This document shows, one piece after another, positions 33,983-43,194 of a stretch of 64,000 bases of DNA (position 1 is its first letter; every line of letters starts with the position of its first letter). This DNA comes from JBAJNN01 sp036881905 (GTDB lineage: Bacteria; Pseudomonadota; Alphaproteobacteria; Rhizobiales; Im1): assembly GCA_036881905.1 (NCBI GenBank), contig JBAJNN010000003.1:72447-136446 (forward strand), written 5' to 3'. The notes beneath the pieces were generated by a model, which had not been told where the DNA came from, made no database searches, and saw only the letters and a list, made by a program, of their open reading frames with translations. The translations under genes and the position numbers were made by a program.

Positions 33983-34430
33983 TTAAAACCTTTCATTCGG
34001 CGAAACCTCTTCGCAAGGCGCATTGTGCTGTGTGGCGTCACGCGCAATCTCGCCGCGCAAATCATTGAGTTCGATGAACTAATCACCTGACGGCGTAGCT
34101 CGTCGCGGACCGGGCGGTTTGGTTGCGACGGTGGAAACCAGGCTGACCCGAACGCCCGTGCGCTGGACGGTTTCTGTCAGGTAACGAAAGTCACCATCAC
34201 CGGAGAACGATACAACATGATCCAGAGCATGCGACGTTTCCATAATATCGACGGCGATTTCGGTATTCATATTACTCTTGAGCTTACGCTGAGCGAGCTC
34301 ATCGGTAAATTCTTTCGCCGTCCTGGTGACGACCGTGTAGCCATTACAGTCCAGCCAGTCGATAACAGGCCGAATCGACGAATATTCCGCCTCATCCGTG
34401 AGTGCGGTATAATAGATCGCGCGAATGAGA
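33983..34430 (-). pseudogene. LabA-like NYN domain protein, fragment with frameshifts
   Basis: The longest frame reads RAIYYTALTDEAEYSSIRPVID, DWLDCNGYTVVTRTAKEFTD, MNTEIAVDIMETSHALDHVV and FSGDGDFRYLTETVQRTGVR, the core of LabA/DUF88 NYN-domain nucleases with the acidic SGDGDF site. The N-terminal segment with the first catalytic Asp (FIDGANLY in relatives) is missing. After VSTVATKPP the frame breaks before VRDELRRQ and again before FIELNDLRGEIARD. The stop is at 33983. It is a decayed ribonuclease-like gene. Confidence 0.7.
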
Positions 34431-35190
34431 CGCCCTTTTGACTGAAAGAATTTAAAAGTCTTTTGTAATCAATCCCAAAATTGAGTGTTTTTGCAGAAAG
34501 TTAGAGATTGGTGCTATCGATAACCAAAACCATACATTCTCCGGAATAAAGCAACATGCTTACATCTGTCTGTAAGAGATATTAAACATAATGAAAATTG
34601 CCATAAAGCTCACTCATTCCGCGCTGAATAATTTTGTATCGGTATAATTCAGTTCATGAATAACGCTGCCATAACATGGTCTGAAGGACAAGGGAACGGC
34701 CGGAAAACTCTCTTTGCCCCATTTGAAGCCCCTGATTGGGCTTTTTTGGGCTTCATGGGGCGAGGCATGTGCTCTTGCAAGCTGCGGCCAAGCCGCGGGC
34801 GGGCAATCCACGACCACCAAGAAAACTGAAAGCAATTGCACGGGCATTGTGGTTAAAACCACATAACCGTGCTGTCGGCAAAAGCCGCAAACAAAAAGCC
34901 GGAGCGATCCCCATTGCTCCAGCTCTTCGCAACAGTTCTTATTAAAAACCCTGTTTTATAATCTTAATTAATGATTGAGGGTTTCGTTTTATCGTAACAG
35001 TGTCGAGCATATAGAGTGACATTCCTATTGGATTATATATCTCACATGGTGATATTACTATCATTCAAATTAAATTTTTTGGCCTTTCTAATACAATCAA
35101 AATCTTTCAAAAATATTTTATTATTTTTAGTTTAGTTAATGTACAACGCTGTTTCAACAATGTATACTCTAGTAATACTTCTTACCAGCG
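34431..35190. other. AT-rich intergenic region
   Basis: About 760 bp with no recognisable gene. The only open frames (82 and 69 codons, on opposite strands) overlap each other and resemble nothing known. GC content falls sharply after 34930, with long A/T runs. One strong hairpin at 34717-34760 is listed separately. Confidence 0.5.
34717..34760. terminator. Strong hairpin with terminator-like core
   Basis: CCCCAT-TT-GAAGCCC pairs with GGGCTTC-ATGGGG over 13 bp with a 2-base bulge. Inside it, AAGCCC-CTGATT-GGGCTT followed by a T-run looks like an intrinsic terminator on the plus strand. No gene is evident just upstream, so a small RNA or a remnant of a lost gene is possible. Confidence 0.45.
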
Positions 35191-36330
35191 TTTTGTCTAA
35201 GATCAGATTATCGTTGCCGCCCTTGGTGTTCAAGTCGATTTTTTCGACGCCTCTGATATGCTGAAGATCCTCCGGGGTAGGGCTAATGCCATTGGAAACT
35301 GGACAGTGTCAAAACCGTCACCGCCATCCATGCTCTTGAAGTCCATGGCGGTTGCCGTGATCGTGTCATCGCTCACGCCGGTTGACGTGCTTTCGCTATT
35401 ACCTAAACTGACAGAATCATCCGCATCACCTTATGACACCCTGCTTGACTTTCACGGCGAGGGTATTACCGCCAAAGTTACGGGCAGTGTTTATGTCATA
35501 ATCTCCCGCGGCGCCACTCTTCGTAAATCTCGCCAACTCCACCATGTCATCATATTCTCCGTCAATGGTCAACTGCGTGCCGCCGAAGATAGATTTTACC
35601 AAAACCGTTGTTAATGTGGGACGGTGATTGCCATTGCTCAGGTCGATTTTCTCAACGGTTTCGATCCCTTGAAGATCCACCCTGGTCAGGTTGACACCAT
35701 TGGCGGGCACAAGGGTACCAGTGTCTTTCCCACCATCCATCCCATTAGGCTGTGTCCGATGAGTCCTACTCCTCTATGGTAATAACATTGTTTTCGGTAG
35801 TCCCACTGACGGATTTGTGGTCCTCATCGACGGTGAAATTCGCTTCTGCTGCTCTTTCTCGGTAGTCTCACCGTCCCCAGTGCTCTTGCTCTGCTGCCCG
35901 AATTCCTGTCATCATTGTCAAAGGCACCGACCGCCACGGCAACGCCACCTGCAACTCCTACCACGGCACCCCGACCGATCCCAGGAAACCGGCAATGCCC
36001 CCTATGGGCATCGGGGGCGCGGGGAGCACCGAACGGCCGGCAAAACCGGCATCGACATAATCACCCGTCTCGGCATCCCAAAGTTGCAGGACCGACTTGC
36101 CATCTCCATCATCAAGGAAATAACCGGAAGAGAAGGGCCGTCTCGCCGTCCGCCAGAAACGCAATCAGGTCGTTGCCGTTGCGCTCGTGGCCGACGACAT
36201 CGCCGGCCTCAACGGCCAACGCTACGGTTGGTGAATGCCCGACATCCGGCCCACGCCTCATGCCCCGACAGCAACACCGTTTCATGCCAGGCGGTTGCCG
36301 GAGAAAGTGTCTTAATCGAGGTTCATAACA
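35191..36330 (-). pseudogene. Remnants of an RTX/VCBS-type adhesin
   Basis: Two related modules are visible on the minus strand. The one at 35426-35740 reads VNLTRVDLQGIETVEKIDLS, then GNHRPTLTTVLVKSIFGGTQ and IDGEYDDMVELARFTKSGAA. The one at about 35200-35400 reads FKSMDGGDGFDTVQ and, after a shift, DLQHIRGVEKIDLNTKGGND. This order (GGDGxDTV, DLxxIxxVEKIDLxxGxN) is typical of large secreted calcium-binding adhesins. Upstream, DGDGKSVLQLWDAETGDYVD and other fragments lie in shifting frames. No signal or export tail is intact. It is a degraded surface protein gene. Confidence 0.6.
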
Positions 36331-36493
36331 AAATTCCTCCTTCGTCTGCTGACTCGGCGGCAATCTTCACTTCTTAATACATGTAAACCAACCTTTTCAA
36401 CACGATATTGCAATATTCGACAAAAGTTTGTTGGCATTGCAATTATAAGAGCAGGAAAGAGAACATTTTTGCGAGTTCTTTTGCGGACAAATG

Positions 36494-37804
36494 CTATATC
36501 AAGACCAGACCGACCGCAATAATGACCCCCGACAAGAACAAGTGCGGCATGCAAAAGCCCATAATGTCTCTGGCCTTGAGGCCGGCGATCGCCAAGAGAG
36601 GCAGCGCCCAGAAAGGTTGAATCAGATTGGTCCAGGCATCTCCCCAGGCCACCGCCATTGATGCGCGCGCCACATCCACTCCCATCGCCTGAGCCGCGGG
36701 CAGGATCACTGGGGCCTGCACGGCCCATTGTCCGCCGCCCGAGGGCACGAACAAATTGACCAGGCCCGCGCTGAGGAAGGTCCAGAACGGAAAACTGGTC
36801 TGGCTGGAAAGAGAGACCAGGCCATGAGAAATCGACATCGCAAGCCCCGATCCGGTCATGATCGCCATAATGCCCGCGTAGAAGGGGAACTGGATAATGA
36901 TGGCCCCACCCCCCTTCACCGCTTCGTTAAGGCTGGCAAGCAGCCGTCTCGGTGTTCCGTGCAGGATGATGGCGGCAAACAGAAACGCGAAGTTGATGAC
37001 GTTGAGCGTCAATGCGCCCTTATGGATGAAATAATCGATCAGCCAGACTAGCCCCGCCAGACCGATCAGTATGGTAAGACCGCGACTGTCGAGAAGCCTT
37101 TCCGATGGGGTATCGCCGGTTGTACCAACGCTTTCAGAGGAACTCCCGAGGCTTGCGGGGTCTATATAGACGCTGTCATCGTCCTTTGGCAGCATCATCA
37201 TGTTGACCACAGGCAGGGTGATGAAAAGCGCGATAACGATAGCGATATTGAAGCCTGAGAACAGCGTATGCTGCACGGCAACGATGCCGATAATGCTCTG
37301 AAAAGGGTGACCCTCCGTTGCGATCGACAGCGGTATCGAACCCGAAAGTCCACCATGCCAGACTAGAAAACCCGAATAGGCCGAGGCGATGAGCAGACGA
37401 TAGTCGACACGAATCCTGCGGGCGATCTCCTTTGCGAAAAGCCCGCCCGCCACGAGGCCAAACCCCCAGTTGAGCCAACTGGCGACCAGAGCAACCAAGG
37501 TGACGGAAACAATCGCCATGGCGGGCGAATTCTGGAGGTTGGCGATGGCTGATAGCCCCCGACGCACCGGCGGTGTTGCCGCCATCATGTAACCGGTGAC
37601 CAGCACCAGGAGCATCTGCATCGAGAATTGCAGCAGCGACCAGAGGCCACCTCCCCACATGCGTATCACTTGAAGCGGCCCACACCCCTCAAAGAGTGTG
37701 GCCGCCAACATCGCGACAACAGTCAGGATGATCACGAAAATGTAAGAATCGGGGAGGTAACGCTCGACCAACCCGACCAGCAACCTCGATACCCTCTTGA
37801 GCAT
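36494..37804 (-). CDS. atoE: Short-chain fatty acid transporter, AtoE family
   Basis: This 436-aa inner-membrane protein has about 11-12 hydrophobic segments. RYLPDSYIFVIILTVVAML is the first helix, NWGFGLVAGGLFAKEIARR follows at about 112-130, and the C-terminal FVPSGGGQWAVQAPVILPAA and WGDAWTNLIQPFWALP are characteristic of the AtoE family. Family members import acetoacetate or butyrate; E. coli atoE sits in the atoDAEB operon. Here no CoA-transferase or thiolase neighbours exist, so the substrate is inferred only at family level. It stands alone, flanked by adhesin remnants and the cupin gene on the same strand. Confidence 0.88.
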   Translation of the reverse strand: MLKRVSRLLVGLVERYLPDSYIFVIILTVVAMLAATLFEGCGPLQVIRMWGGGLWSLLQFSMQMLLVLVTGYMMAATPPVRRGLSAIANLQNSPAMAIVSVTLVALVASWLNWGFGLVAGGLFAKEIARRIRVDYRLLIASAYSGFLVWHGGLSGSIPLSIATEGHPFQSIIGIVAVQHTLFSGFNIAIVIALFITLPVVNMMMLPKDDDSVYIDPASLGSSSESVGTTGDTPSERLLDSRGLTILIGLAGLVWLIDYFIHKGALTLNVINFAFLFAAIILHGTPRRLLASLNEAVKGGGAIIIQFPFYAGIMAIMTGSGLAMSISHGLVSLSSQTSFPFWTFLSAGLVNLFVPSGGGQWAVQAPVILPAAQAMGVDVARASMAVAWGDAWTNLIQPFWALPLLAIAGLKARDIMGFCMPHLFLSGVIIAVGLVLI

Positions 37805-37910
37805 GCCGATCTCCCCTGGCGGTTTTCGCTGAAAATGTAGGCCCGATGTTATTTGTCACCTTACTTTAAAACAGCAATATGAACAACTTACTTTCATATT
37901 ATCGTGATAA

Positions 37911-38459
37911 TCAGAGGGTGACAAGACGCCCATAATCATCGCTCAGGCGGATAATATCGTCCTCTTCGAGATAGTCGCCGAGCTGGATCTCGATGAGGTA
38001 AAGCGGAACCGCGCCGGGATTGGCCAGACGATGCACCACGCCGCAGGGGATGACAATCGCGGCGTGGCGGCCGATGATTGTCGTTTCCAGACCGCAAGTC
38101 ACAAGCCCGCAGCCTTGGACCACCACCCAATGTTCACTCCTGTGACGATGGTGCTGCAATGACAGTCGGTCCTCCGGATTGACCACGATCTCCTTGATCC
38201 GCACACCGTCATTGCGGTGCACATTGCGATAATGCCCCCATGGTTTGTTCACCCTTAAAGCAGGTTGCGTCCATGTTAGAATTGGCGATCCAGGCGGCGG
38301 GCCTTGCGCGGTAAAAACAGAATATTCCCTAACCTCTTTTACGGATCGGCAAGCCCGCCATTCGGCGCCGCTGGCGCCTTCGTCCAAGGGGGACGGAGTC
38401 TCATCCAAGCCAAAATCATGATAACGGGTCAATGCCCGATCTTTTTGCCACTGTTCCAT
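37911..38459 (-). CDS. Cupin, mannose-6-phosphate isomerase type II-like
   Basis: The C-terminal 115 residues are a cupin of the class found at the end of bifunctional mannose-1-phosphate guanylyltransferase/phosphomannose isomerase. NKPWGHYRNVHRNDGVRIKE opens it, LSLQHHRHRSEHWVVVQG is the metal site with three histidines and a glutamate, and IPCGVVHRLANPG closes it. The first 65 residues carry no known domain. A free-standing cupin of this type may isomerise mannose-6-phosphate or a related sugar. There is no guanylyltransferase half in this window. The gene is isolated, about 100 bp upstream of atoE on the same strand. Confidence 0.82.
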   Translation of the reverse strand: MEQWQKDRALTRYHDFGLDETPSPLDEGASGAEWRACRSVKEVREYSVFTAQGPPPGSPILTWTQPALRVNKPWGHYRNVHRNDGVRIKEIVVNPEDRLSLQHHRHRSEHWVVVQGCGLVTCGLETTIIGRHAAIVIPCGVVHRLANPGAVPLYLIEIQLGDYLEEDDIIRLSDDYGRLVTL

Positions 38460-38691
38460 AGCCTCTCCCCAAGCAGAACATTATGCTGATCGTGAATGGG
38501 CCATTTATAGCACGATCAACAGGTTCTTTACAGCACAATAAATTCGGAATGCGGACCCATTGATTTCCCGTGCCATTGGAAGCATTCGATGTGCGGCCAA
38601 ATGGTTGTGCAGCGTTATGATGATGACTTGGCTGTGGCCGGGCTTGAACGGTCCTGCTGATCGGTTCGGGCGCCATGGACAATTTACCAGC

Positions 38692-38792
38692 AGAGCATAA
38701 TCCGATCCGGAGAAGCGAGGATCGACAAGATTATGCGGACGAAATAAAAATTAAGAGCGCCGGTTTGATTCGATCGGATTGAATGGCGCTCT
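38692..38792. repeat. Dispersed double-hairpin repeat, copy 3 (best copy)
   Basis: Two hairpins in 101 bp: first GCATAATC...GATTATGC around the core GCGAGGATCGACAAG, then GAGCGCC...GGCGCTC. The element begins AGAGCATAATCC and ends GGCGCTCT, so its ends form an imperfect inverted repeat. Other copies are at 3007 and 8252. Confidence 0.78.
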
Positions 38793-39404
38793 CAAGCCTT
38801 CGACGATATTGGTTTTGTTCGCTTCCTAAAGACGCAAAGCTCCGCTTTTCCGCCGAGGCGCGTTTGGCTTGCGCCCTGGTCACACCACACAATCCGATGC
38901 TTGATTCTCCATGAACATTTTCCATGGACTGAAACTCGGGCGAACTTCACTTGGGATGTTGTGAAAAATTGGGGCCTGTTGGCGTCCAGGATTTGGAGCG
39001 CGCTTGAACGAAAATCGTCCAGTTTCGGCAAAGCGGCAAGCGCTGAGAAGGGCTTATCCTTTTGCCAAACTTTCGCGACGCCGAAATGGCCGGTTTTCGC
39101 CGTATCCTTACCGGACGCGGCGGATTTTCTCCCCTAAAAAGCCAAGGTCGAAGCCCTATTTTACCCGGGTGCGCTTCAGTGATTACAGGCTTTTCTCGCC
39201 ACGTCACTGCACGTTTCGCCCGCAGCTATAATTATATGTAAAAGCTTATAATAAGAAATATAAAAGCTTTATTAAAAAAATATTTATATAGGGTTGAATA
39301 TTATTTTATAAATCGATAACGTATTTAATTCGGAAATAAGTTCCGTTCAGAATTTGGCGGCTTTACTGGTTTCTCCGCCCGGAATAGGCATAAGGACATT
39401 CGGT
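38793..39404. other. Intergenic region upstream of the arc operon
   Basis: About 610 bp without a supported gene. The minus strand has short frames at 38792-39031 and 38947-39207 whose overlapping parts could be one decayed small gene, but I recognise no family. From 39230 to 39310 it is very AT-rich with repeated AAAAGCTT, a likely promoter region for arcD. I found no clear FNR/ANR box (TTGAT-N4-ATCAA). Confidence 0.5.
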
Positions 39405-40862
39405 ATGATCGACAAACCCATATCCCAAGACACAAACCCCGAGACCCGAAAACTGGGGCTGACCGCTCTGGCCGCCTTGGTGATTAGTTCGATGATCGGT
39501 GCGGGGTTTTTCAACCTGCCCCAAAACATGACTTCGGGCGCGGGCCTGGTCGCGATTGTGCTGGCATGGATCATTACCGGTGTCGGCATGTCTTTTCTGG
39601 CGAATTCATTTCGCATTCTCGCCAATGAAAAGCCGGAAGTCACCGCCGGTGTTTTTGCCTATGCCCGTCATGCGTTCGGGCGCTTCGTCGGTTTCGAGAT
39701 GGCCTGGGGCTACTGGCTGTCGGTAATCTTCGGCAATGTCGCCTATGTTGTTCTGGTGATGCAGAGTCTGGGCTATTGCCTGCCCGTTTTCGGTGACAGA
39801 AGCAACTGGCCGTCGATTGTCGGCGGATCGGTGCTGATCTGGGCGATGCATTTCCTGGTTCTGCGTGGCGTGCGCCAGGCCAGTTACGTCAATGTGGTTG
39901 GGACTGTCGCCAAAATCGTCCTGATCATCCTCATGGTGATCATCGCCGCCATTGCCTGGCGCTGGGATCGGTTCACCTTCGACGTCCTAGGGCAAAGCCA
40001 GGGGCTTGGGTCTCTCTTAAGCCAGGTTCGGGGCACCATGCTCGTCACATTGTGGGTTTTCATCGGTATCGAAGGGGCGTGCGCGATTTCCGGTTGCGCC
40101 CGTTCACAGAAGCTGGTCGGGCGCGCGACCCTGGTGGGGTTGATGACATGCCTTAGTCTCTATGCGCTGATTACGATTTTGCCCTTCGGCGTTCTTTCGC
40201 AAGCAGAGTTGAGCGCGCTGCCCAACCCGTCAACCGCCTATCTTCTGGACCATATCGTCGGCGGGTGGGGCGGCGTCCTGGTCAATCTCGGGCTTTTGAT
40301 CTCGGTGTTGAGCTCATGGTTGGCCTGGACGCTTCTGGCCGCCGAAGTACCGTTTGCCGCCGCTGGCGACGGGCTGTTCCCCGAGGGTCTGTCCCACGAG
40401 AATCGCAACCATACGCCGGCCCCGGCCTTGTGGCTTTCAAGCATCGTCATGCAGCTTGCGATGTTTGTCGTGCTGTTCGCGCAGGATGCATGGATTTTTT
40501 TGATCAGCGTCGCCGGTATGATGGTTTTGCCGCCCTATCTGTCCAGCACCCTGTACCTGTGCAAGCTGGCTTTTGCCCCCGACTTCAAAACCGAAGGGAT
40601 TTCATCGCGCAATGGCGCGGGTATAACCGCTGTTCTGGGCACGATCTATGCGTTGTGGCTGCTTTATGGCGCCGGGTTGGCCTATCTGCTGATGTCGGTG
40701 GCCTTCTACGCCTTAGGCATTCCGCTGTTCTGGCGAGCGCGGCGCGGCTTAAACCGCGATGAAGCGGTTTTCACCAACGCGGAAATCGTTTTCGCGATAC
40801 TGGTGTCCCTGATTGGCGTCGTCGCGATTTGGTCTTTCGCCGGCGGGCATATTCATCTTTAA
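39405..40862 (+). CDS. arcD: Arginine/ornithine antiporter ArcD
   Basis: This 485-aa APC-superfamily permease with about 12-13 helices starts LGLTALAALVISSMIGAGFFNLP, the substrate-binding first helix with G-x-G. Family features follow, such as VFIGIEGACAISGCARSQKLVG at about 212-233. Position as first gene of arcD-arcA-arcB-arcC identifies it as the exchanger taking up arginine for ornithine, at no energy cost, in arginine fermentation. ATG 39405 has AAGGA about 9 bp upstream. It is well separated from upstream genes, so the operon promoter must lie in the AT-rich region before it. Confidence 0.9.
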   Translation: MIDKPISQDTNPETRKLGLTALAALVISSMIGAGFFNLPQNMTSGAGLVAIVLAWIITGVGMSFLANSFRILANEKPEVTAGVFAYARHAFGRFVGFEMAWGYWLSVIFGNVAYVVLVMQSLGYCLPVFGDRSNWPSIVGGSVLIWAMHFLVLRGVRQASYVNVVGTVAKIVLIILMVIIAAIAWRWDRFTFDVLGQSQGLGSLLSQVRGTMLVTLWVFIGIEGACAISGCARSQKLVGRATLVGLMTCLSLYALITILPFGVLSQAELSALPNPSTAYLLDHIVGGWGGVLVNLGLLISVLSSWLAWTLLAAEVPFAAAGDGLFPEGLSHENRNHTPAPALWLSSIVMQLAMFVVLFAQDAWIFLISVAGMMVLPPYLSSTLYLCKLAFAPDFKTEGISSRNGAGITAVLGTIYALWLLYGAGLAYLLMSVAFYALGIPLFWRARRGLNRDEAVFTNAEIVFAILVSLIGVVAIWSFAGGHIHL

Positions 40863-40934
40863 CCCTCCCGGTGGGTCGGGAAAGGTCGTTTGCGCGCACT
40901 TTTCCTCCACCATTATAATGAAAGGTAGACTGAT

Positions 40935-42161
40935 ATGACTCGACTCTCCGTTCAATCCGAATGCGGCGCCTTGCGCCAGGTGATCGTTCATCGCCCCGAT
41001 TTGTCCCTGCGGCGGCTGTCGCCGGCAAACTGCAAGGATTTGCTCTTCGATGACATTTTATGGGTCCAAAGAGCCCGACAAGAACATGACGGCTTTGTCG
41101 ATCAAATGAAAAGCCGGGGAATAAAAGTCCATCTTGTTCATGATTTGCTGGCCGAAACCGTAAAAGACGATGACGCCCGCGACTGGCTGCTCGAACACCG
41201 TCTGGCTTCGGGACATTTGGGATCAGCGTTGCGCGGTGAAATAACGCCATGGCTTCGGGAAATGGCCTCTGAACAGCTTGCAGAACATCTGATCGGCGGC
41301 ATTGCCGTCGGCGAATTGCCATTCAAAAGCAAAAGCCTGCCCATTGCCCTGATGAACTCACAGGATTTTGTCCTGCCCCCCTTGCCCAATCAGCTCTTTA
41401 CTCGCGATACTACCGCATGGATTTATGGCGGCGTGACCCTAAACCCCATGCATTGGTCGGCCCGCTGGCAGGAAACGCTGAATATGGCGGCCATTTACCG
41501 CTTTCACCCGATGTTCGCGGCGGCGGAGTTTTCCATCTGGTGGGGAGACAACGAACAGGTCCGGGCAGGCGTTTCACTCGAAGGCGGCGATGTCATGCCG
41601 ATCGGCAACCGCACCGTTCTTGTCGGCATGGGGGAACGTTCGACACCCACCGCGGTCGAATCCCTGTCGCGGGAATTGTTTCGCCACAATGCCGTGGATC
41701 GGGTCATCGCCGCGGCTTTGCCGCGTGATCGGGCCTTTATGCATCTCGATACGGTGTTCTCATTCTGTGATCGCGACCTGGTGGTCATGTTTCCCTCCGT
41801 GGTCGAGCGTATTCGGGCGTTTTCAATCCGCCCCGGCGACAAGGACGGTGAAATCGACGTGCGGGCGGAGCAAAACTCTTTTATCGATACGATCGCCGAA
41901 GCGCTGAATCTTAAAACCCTGCGCACCATTTCAAGCGGCCATGATGATGCTTACGAAGCGGAGCGCGAACAGTGGGACGACGGCAACAATGTGCTGGCTG
42001 TCGAGCCCGGCGTCGTTATGGCCTACAATCGTAATGTTCACACCAATACCCTGCTTCGCAAGGCCGGGGTGGAAGTCATTACCATTGAAGGCGCCGAACT
42101 CAGCCGTGGACGCGGCGGCAGCCACTGTATGAGTTGCCCGGTCGAACGCGATGCCTGCTGA
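40935..42161 (+). CDS. arcA: Arginine deiminase ArcA
   Basis: ArcA hydrolyses arginine to citrulline and ammonia. The 408-aa protein has the guanidino-modifying enzyme fold: FTRDTTAWIYGGVTLNPM at about 155-172, GDVMPIGNRTVLVGMGERST with the acidic site at about 218-237, HLDTVFSFCDRDLVVMFPSV around 271-290, and the catalytic cysteine near the C-terminus in GRGGSHCMSCPVERD. Length is normal for the family. It lies 72 bp after arcD; arcB follows after 22 bp. All expected active-site residues appear present. Confidence 0.94.
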   Translation: MTRLSVQSECGALRQVIVHRPDLSLRRLSPANCKDLLFDDILWVQRARQEHDGFVDQMKSRGIKVHLVHDLLAETVKDDDARDWLLEHRLASGHLGSALRGEITPWLREMASEQLAEHLIGGIAVGELPFKSKSLPIALMNSQDFVLPPLPNQLFTRDTTAWIYGGVTLNPMHWSARWQETLNMAAIYRFHPMFAAAEFSIWWGDNEQVRAGVSLEGGDVMPIGNRTVLVGMGERSTPTAVESLSRELFRHNAVDRVIAAALPRDRAFMHLDTVFSFCDRDLVVMFPSVVERIRAFSIRPGDKDGEIDVRAEQNSFIDTIAEALNLKTLRTISSGHDDAYEAEREQWDDGNNVLAVEPGVVMAYNRNVHTNTLLRKAGVEVITIEGAELSRGRGGSHCMSCPVERDAC

Positions 42162-42183
42162 CCCTGATGCGAAAGACGGAAAA

Positions 42184-43194
42184 ATGCCTTGCAATCTTAA
42201 AGGACGCAGTTTCGTCAAGCTGCAGGACTTCCAGCCGAAGGAAATCGCTGGGTTGTTGCGCTTGGCCGCCGAGCTGAAGGCGGCGAAACGAGCGGGCAGA
42301 GAACAGCCGCGGCTGGTGGCTAAGCATATTGCCCTGGTGTTTGAAAAGGATTCGACGCGAACCCGAGCGGGATTTGAGGTGGCGGCGTTCGATCAGGGGG
42401 CGCTGGTGACCTATATGGGGCCTGTGGGATCGCATATCGGACACAAGGAATCCATCAAGGACAGCGCCCGCGTTCTCGGGCGGATGTATGATGGCGTCGA
42501 GTATCGCGGCTTTGCGCAAACCGTGGTTGAGGAGCTCGCCCGCTGGGCCGGGGTGCCGGTGTTCAACGGGCTGACCGATGAATTCCACCCGACCCAGATA
42601 TTGGCCGATTTTCTGACCATGAACGAACAGTGCGAGCGGCCGCTTCGTAGCGTACGTTACTGTTTTTTGGGTGATGCCCGCAACAATGTGGGCAATTCCC
42701 TGTTGGTCGGCGGCGCGAAGATGGGGATGGATGTGCGTCTTTGCGCACCCAAATCCCGTTGGCCGAAACCCGAATGGGTTAAGACCTGCCGCGGGCTTGC
42801 CGCCGAAACCGGCGCCAGAGTGACCGTGACCGAGGATATTGACGAGGCTGTCGCCGATTGCGATTTCATATACACCGATGTTTGGGTGTCGATGGGCGAG
42901 GACGACACCGTTTGGGAAGAGCAGATCAGGCTTCTGACCCCCTATCGGGTCAATGACAGCCTGCTGAAACGGACGGGCAATCCGGCGGTTAAATTCATGC
43001 ACTGCCTGCCGGCGTTTCATAATACCGATACCGCGGTCGGTCGCGATATTAAGGAAAAGTTCGGCCTCGATTGTATGGAGGTTAGCGAAGAGGTGTTCGA
43101 ATCCCCGGCATCGATCGTCTTCGACCAGGCGGAAAACCGGCTCCACACCATCAAGGCCATATTGGTGGCAACCATGGGGGCAGAACCATTATGA
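42184..43194 (+). CDS. arcB: Ornithine carbamoyltransferase, catabolic, ArcB
   Basis: ArcB splits citrulline by phosphorolysis into ornithine and carbamoyl phosphate. The 336-aa protein has the carbamoyl-phosphate motif EKDSTRTRAGFEV at about 56-68, DEFHPTQILADFLTM at about 133-147, and the ornithine site MHCLPAFHN near 275. ATG 42184 gives the family-like start MPCNLKGRSFVKLQDF; an upstream in-frame ATG at 42151 would overlap arcA. It overlaps arcC by 4 bp (ATGA). The catabolic role is inferred from operon position, since anabolic ArgF is similar. Confidence 0.93.
   Translation: MPCNLKGRSFVKLQDFQPKEIAGLLRLAAELKAAKRAGREQPRLVAKHIALVFEKDSTRTRAGFEVAAFDQGALVTYMGPVGSHIGHKESIKDSARVLGRMYDGVEYRGFAQTVVEELARWAGVPVFNGLTDEFHPTQILADFLTMNEQCERPLRSVRYCFLGDARNNVGNSLLVGGAKMGMDVRLCAPKSRWPKPEWVKTCRGLAAETGARVTVTEDIDEAVADCDFIYTDVWVSMGEDDTVWEEQIRLLTPYRVNDSLLKRTGNPAVKFMHCLPAFHNTDTAVGRDIKEKFGLDCMEVSEEVFESPASIVFDQAENRLHTIKAILVATMGAEPL

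Noticed and set aside
34614..34945. Overlapping 82- and 69-codon open frames on opposite strands, considered as transposase remnants
   Set aside because: No DDE motif, terminal inverted repeats or family resemblance; probably chance frames around a hairpin.
38792..39207. Two overlapping minus-strand frames that might be one frameshifted gene
   Set aside because: Some residues seem to continue across frames, but no family or start could be identified.
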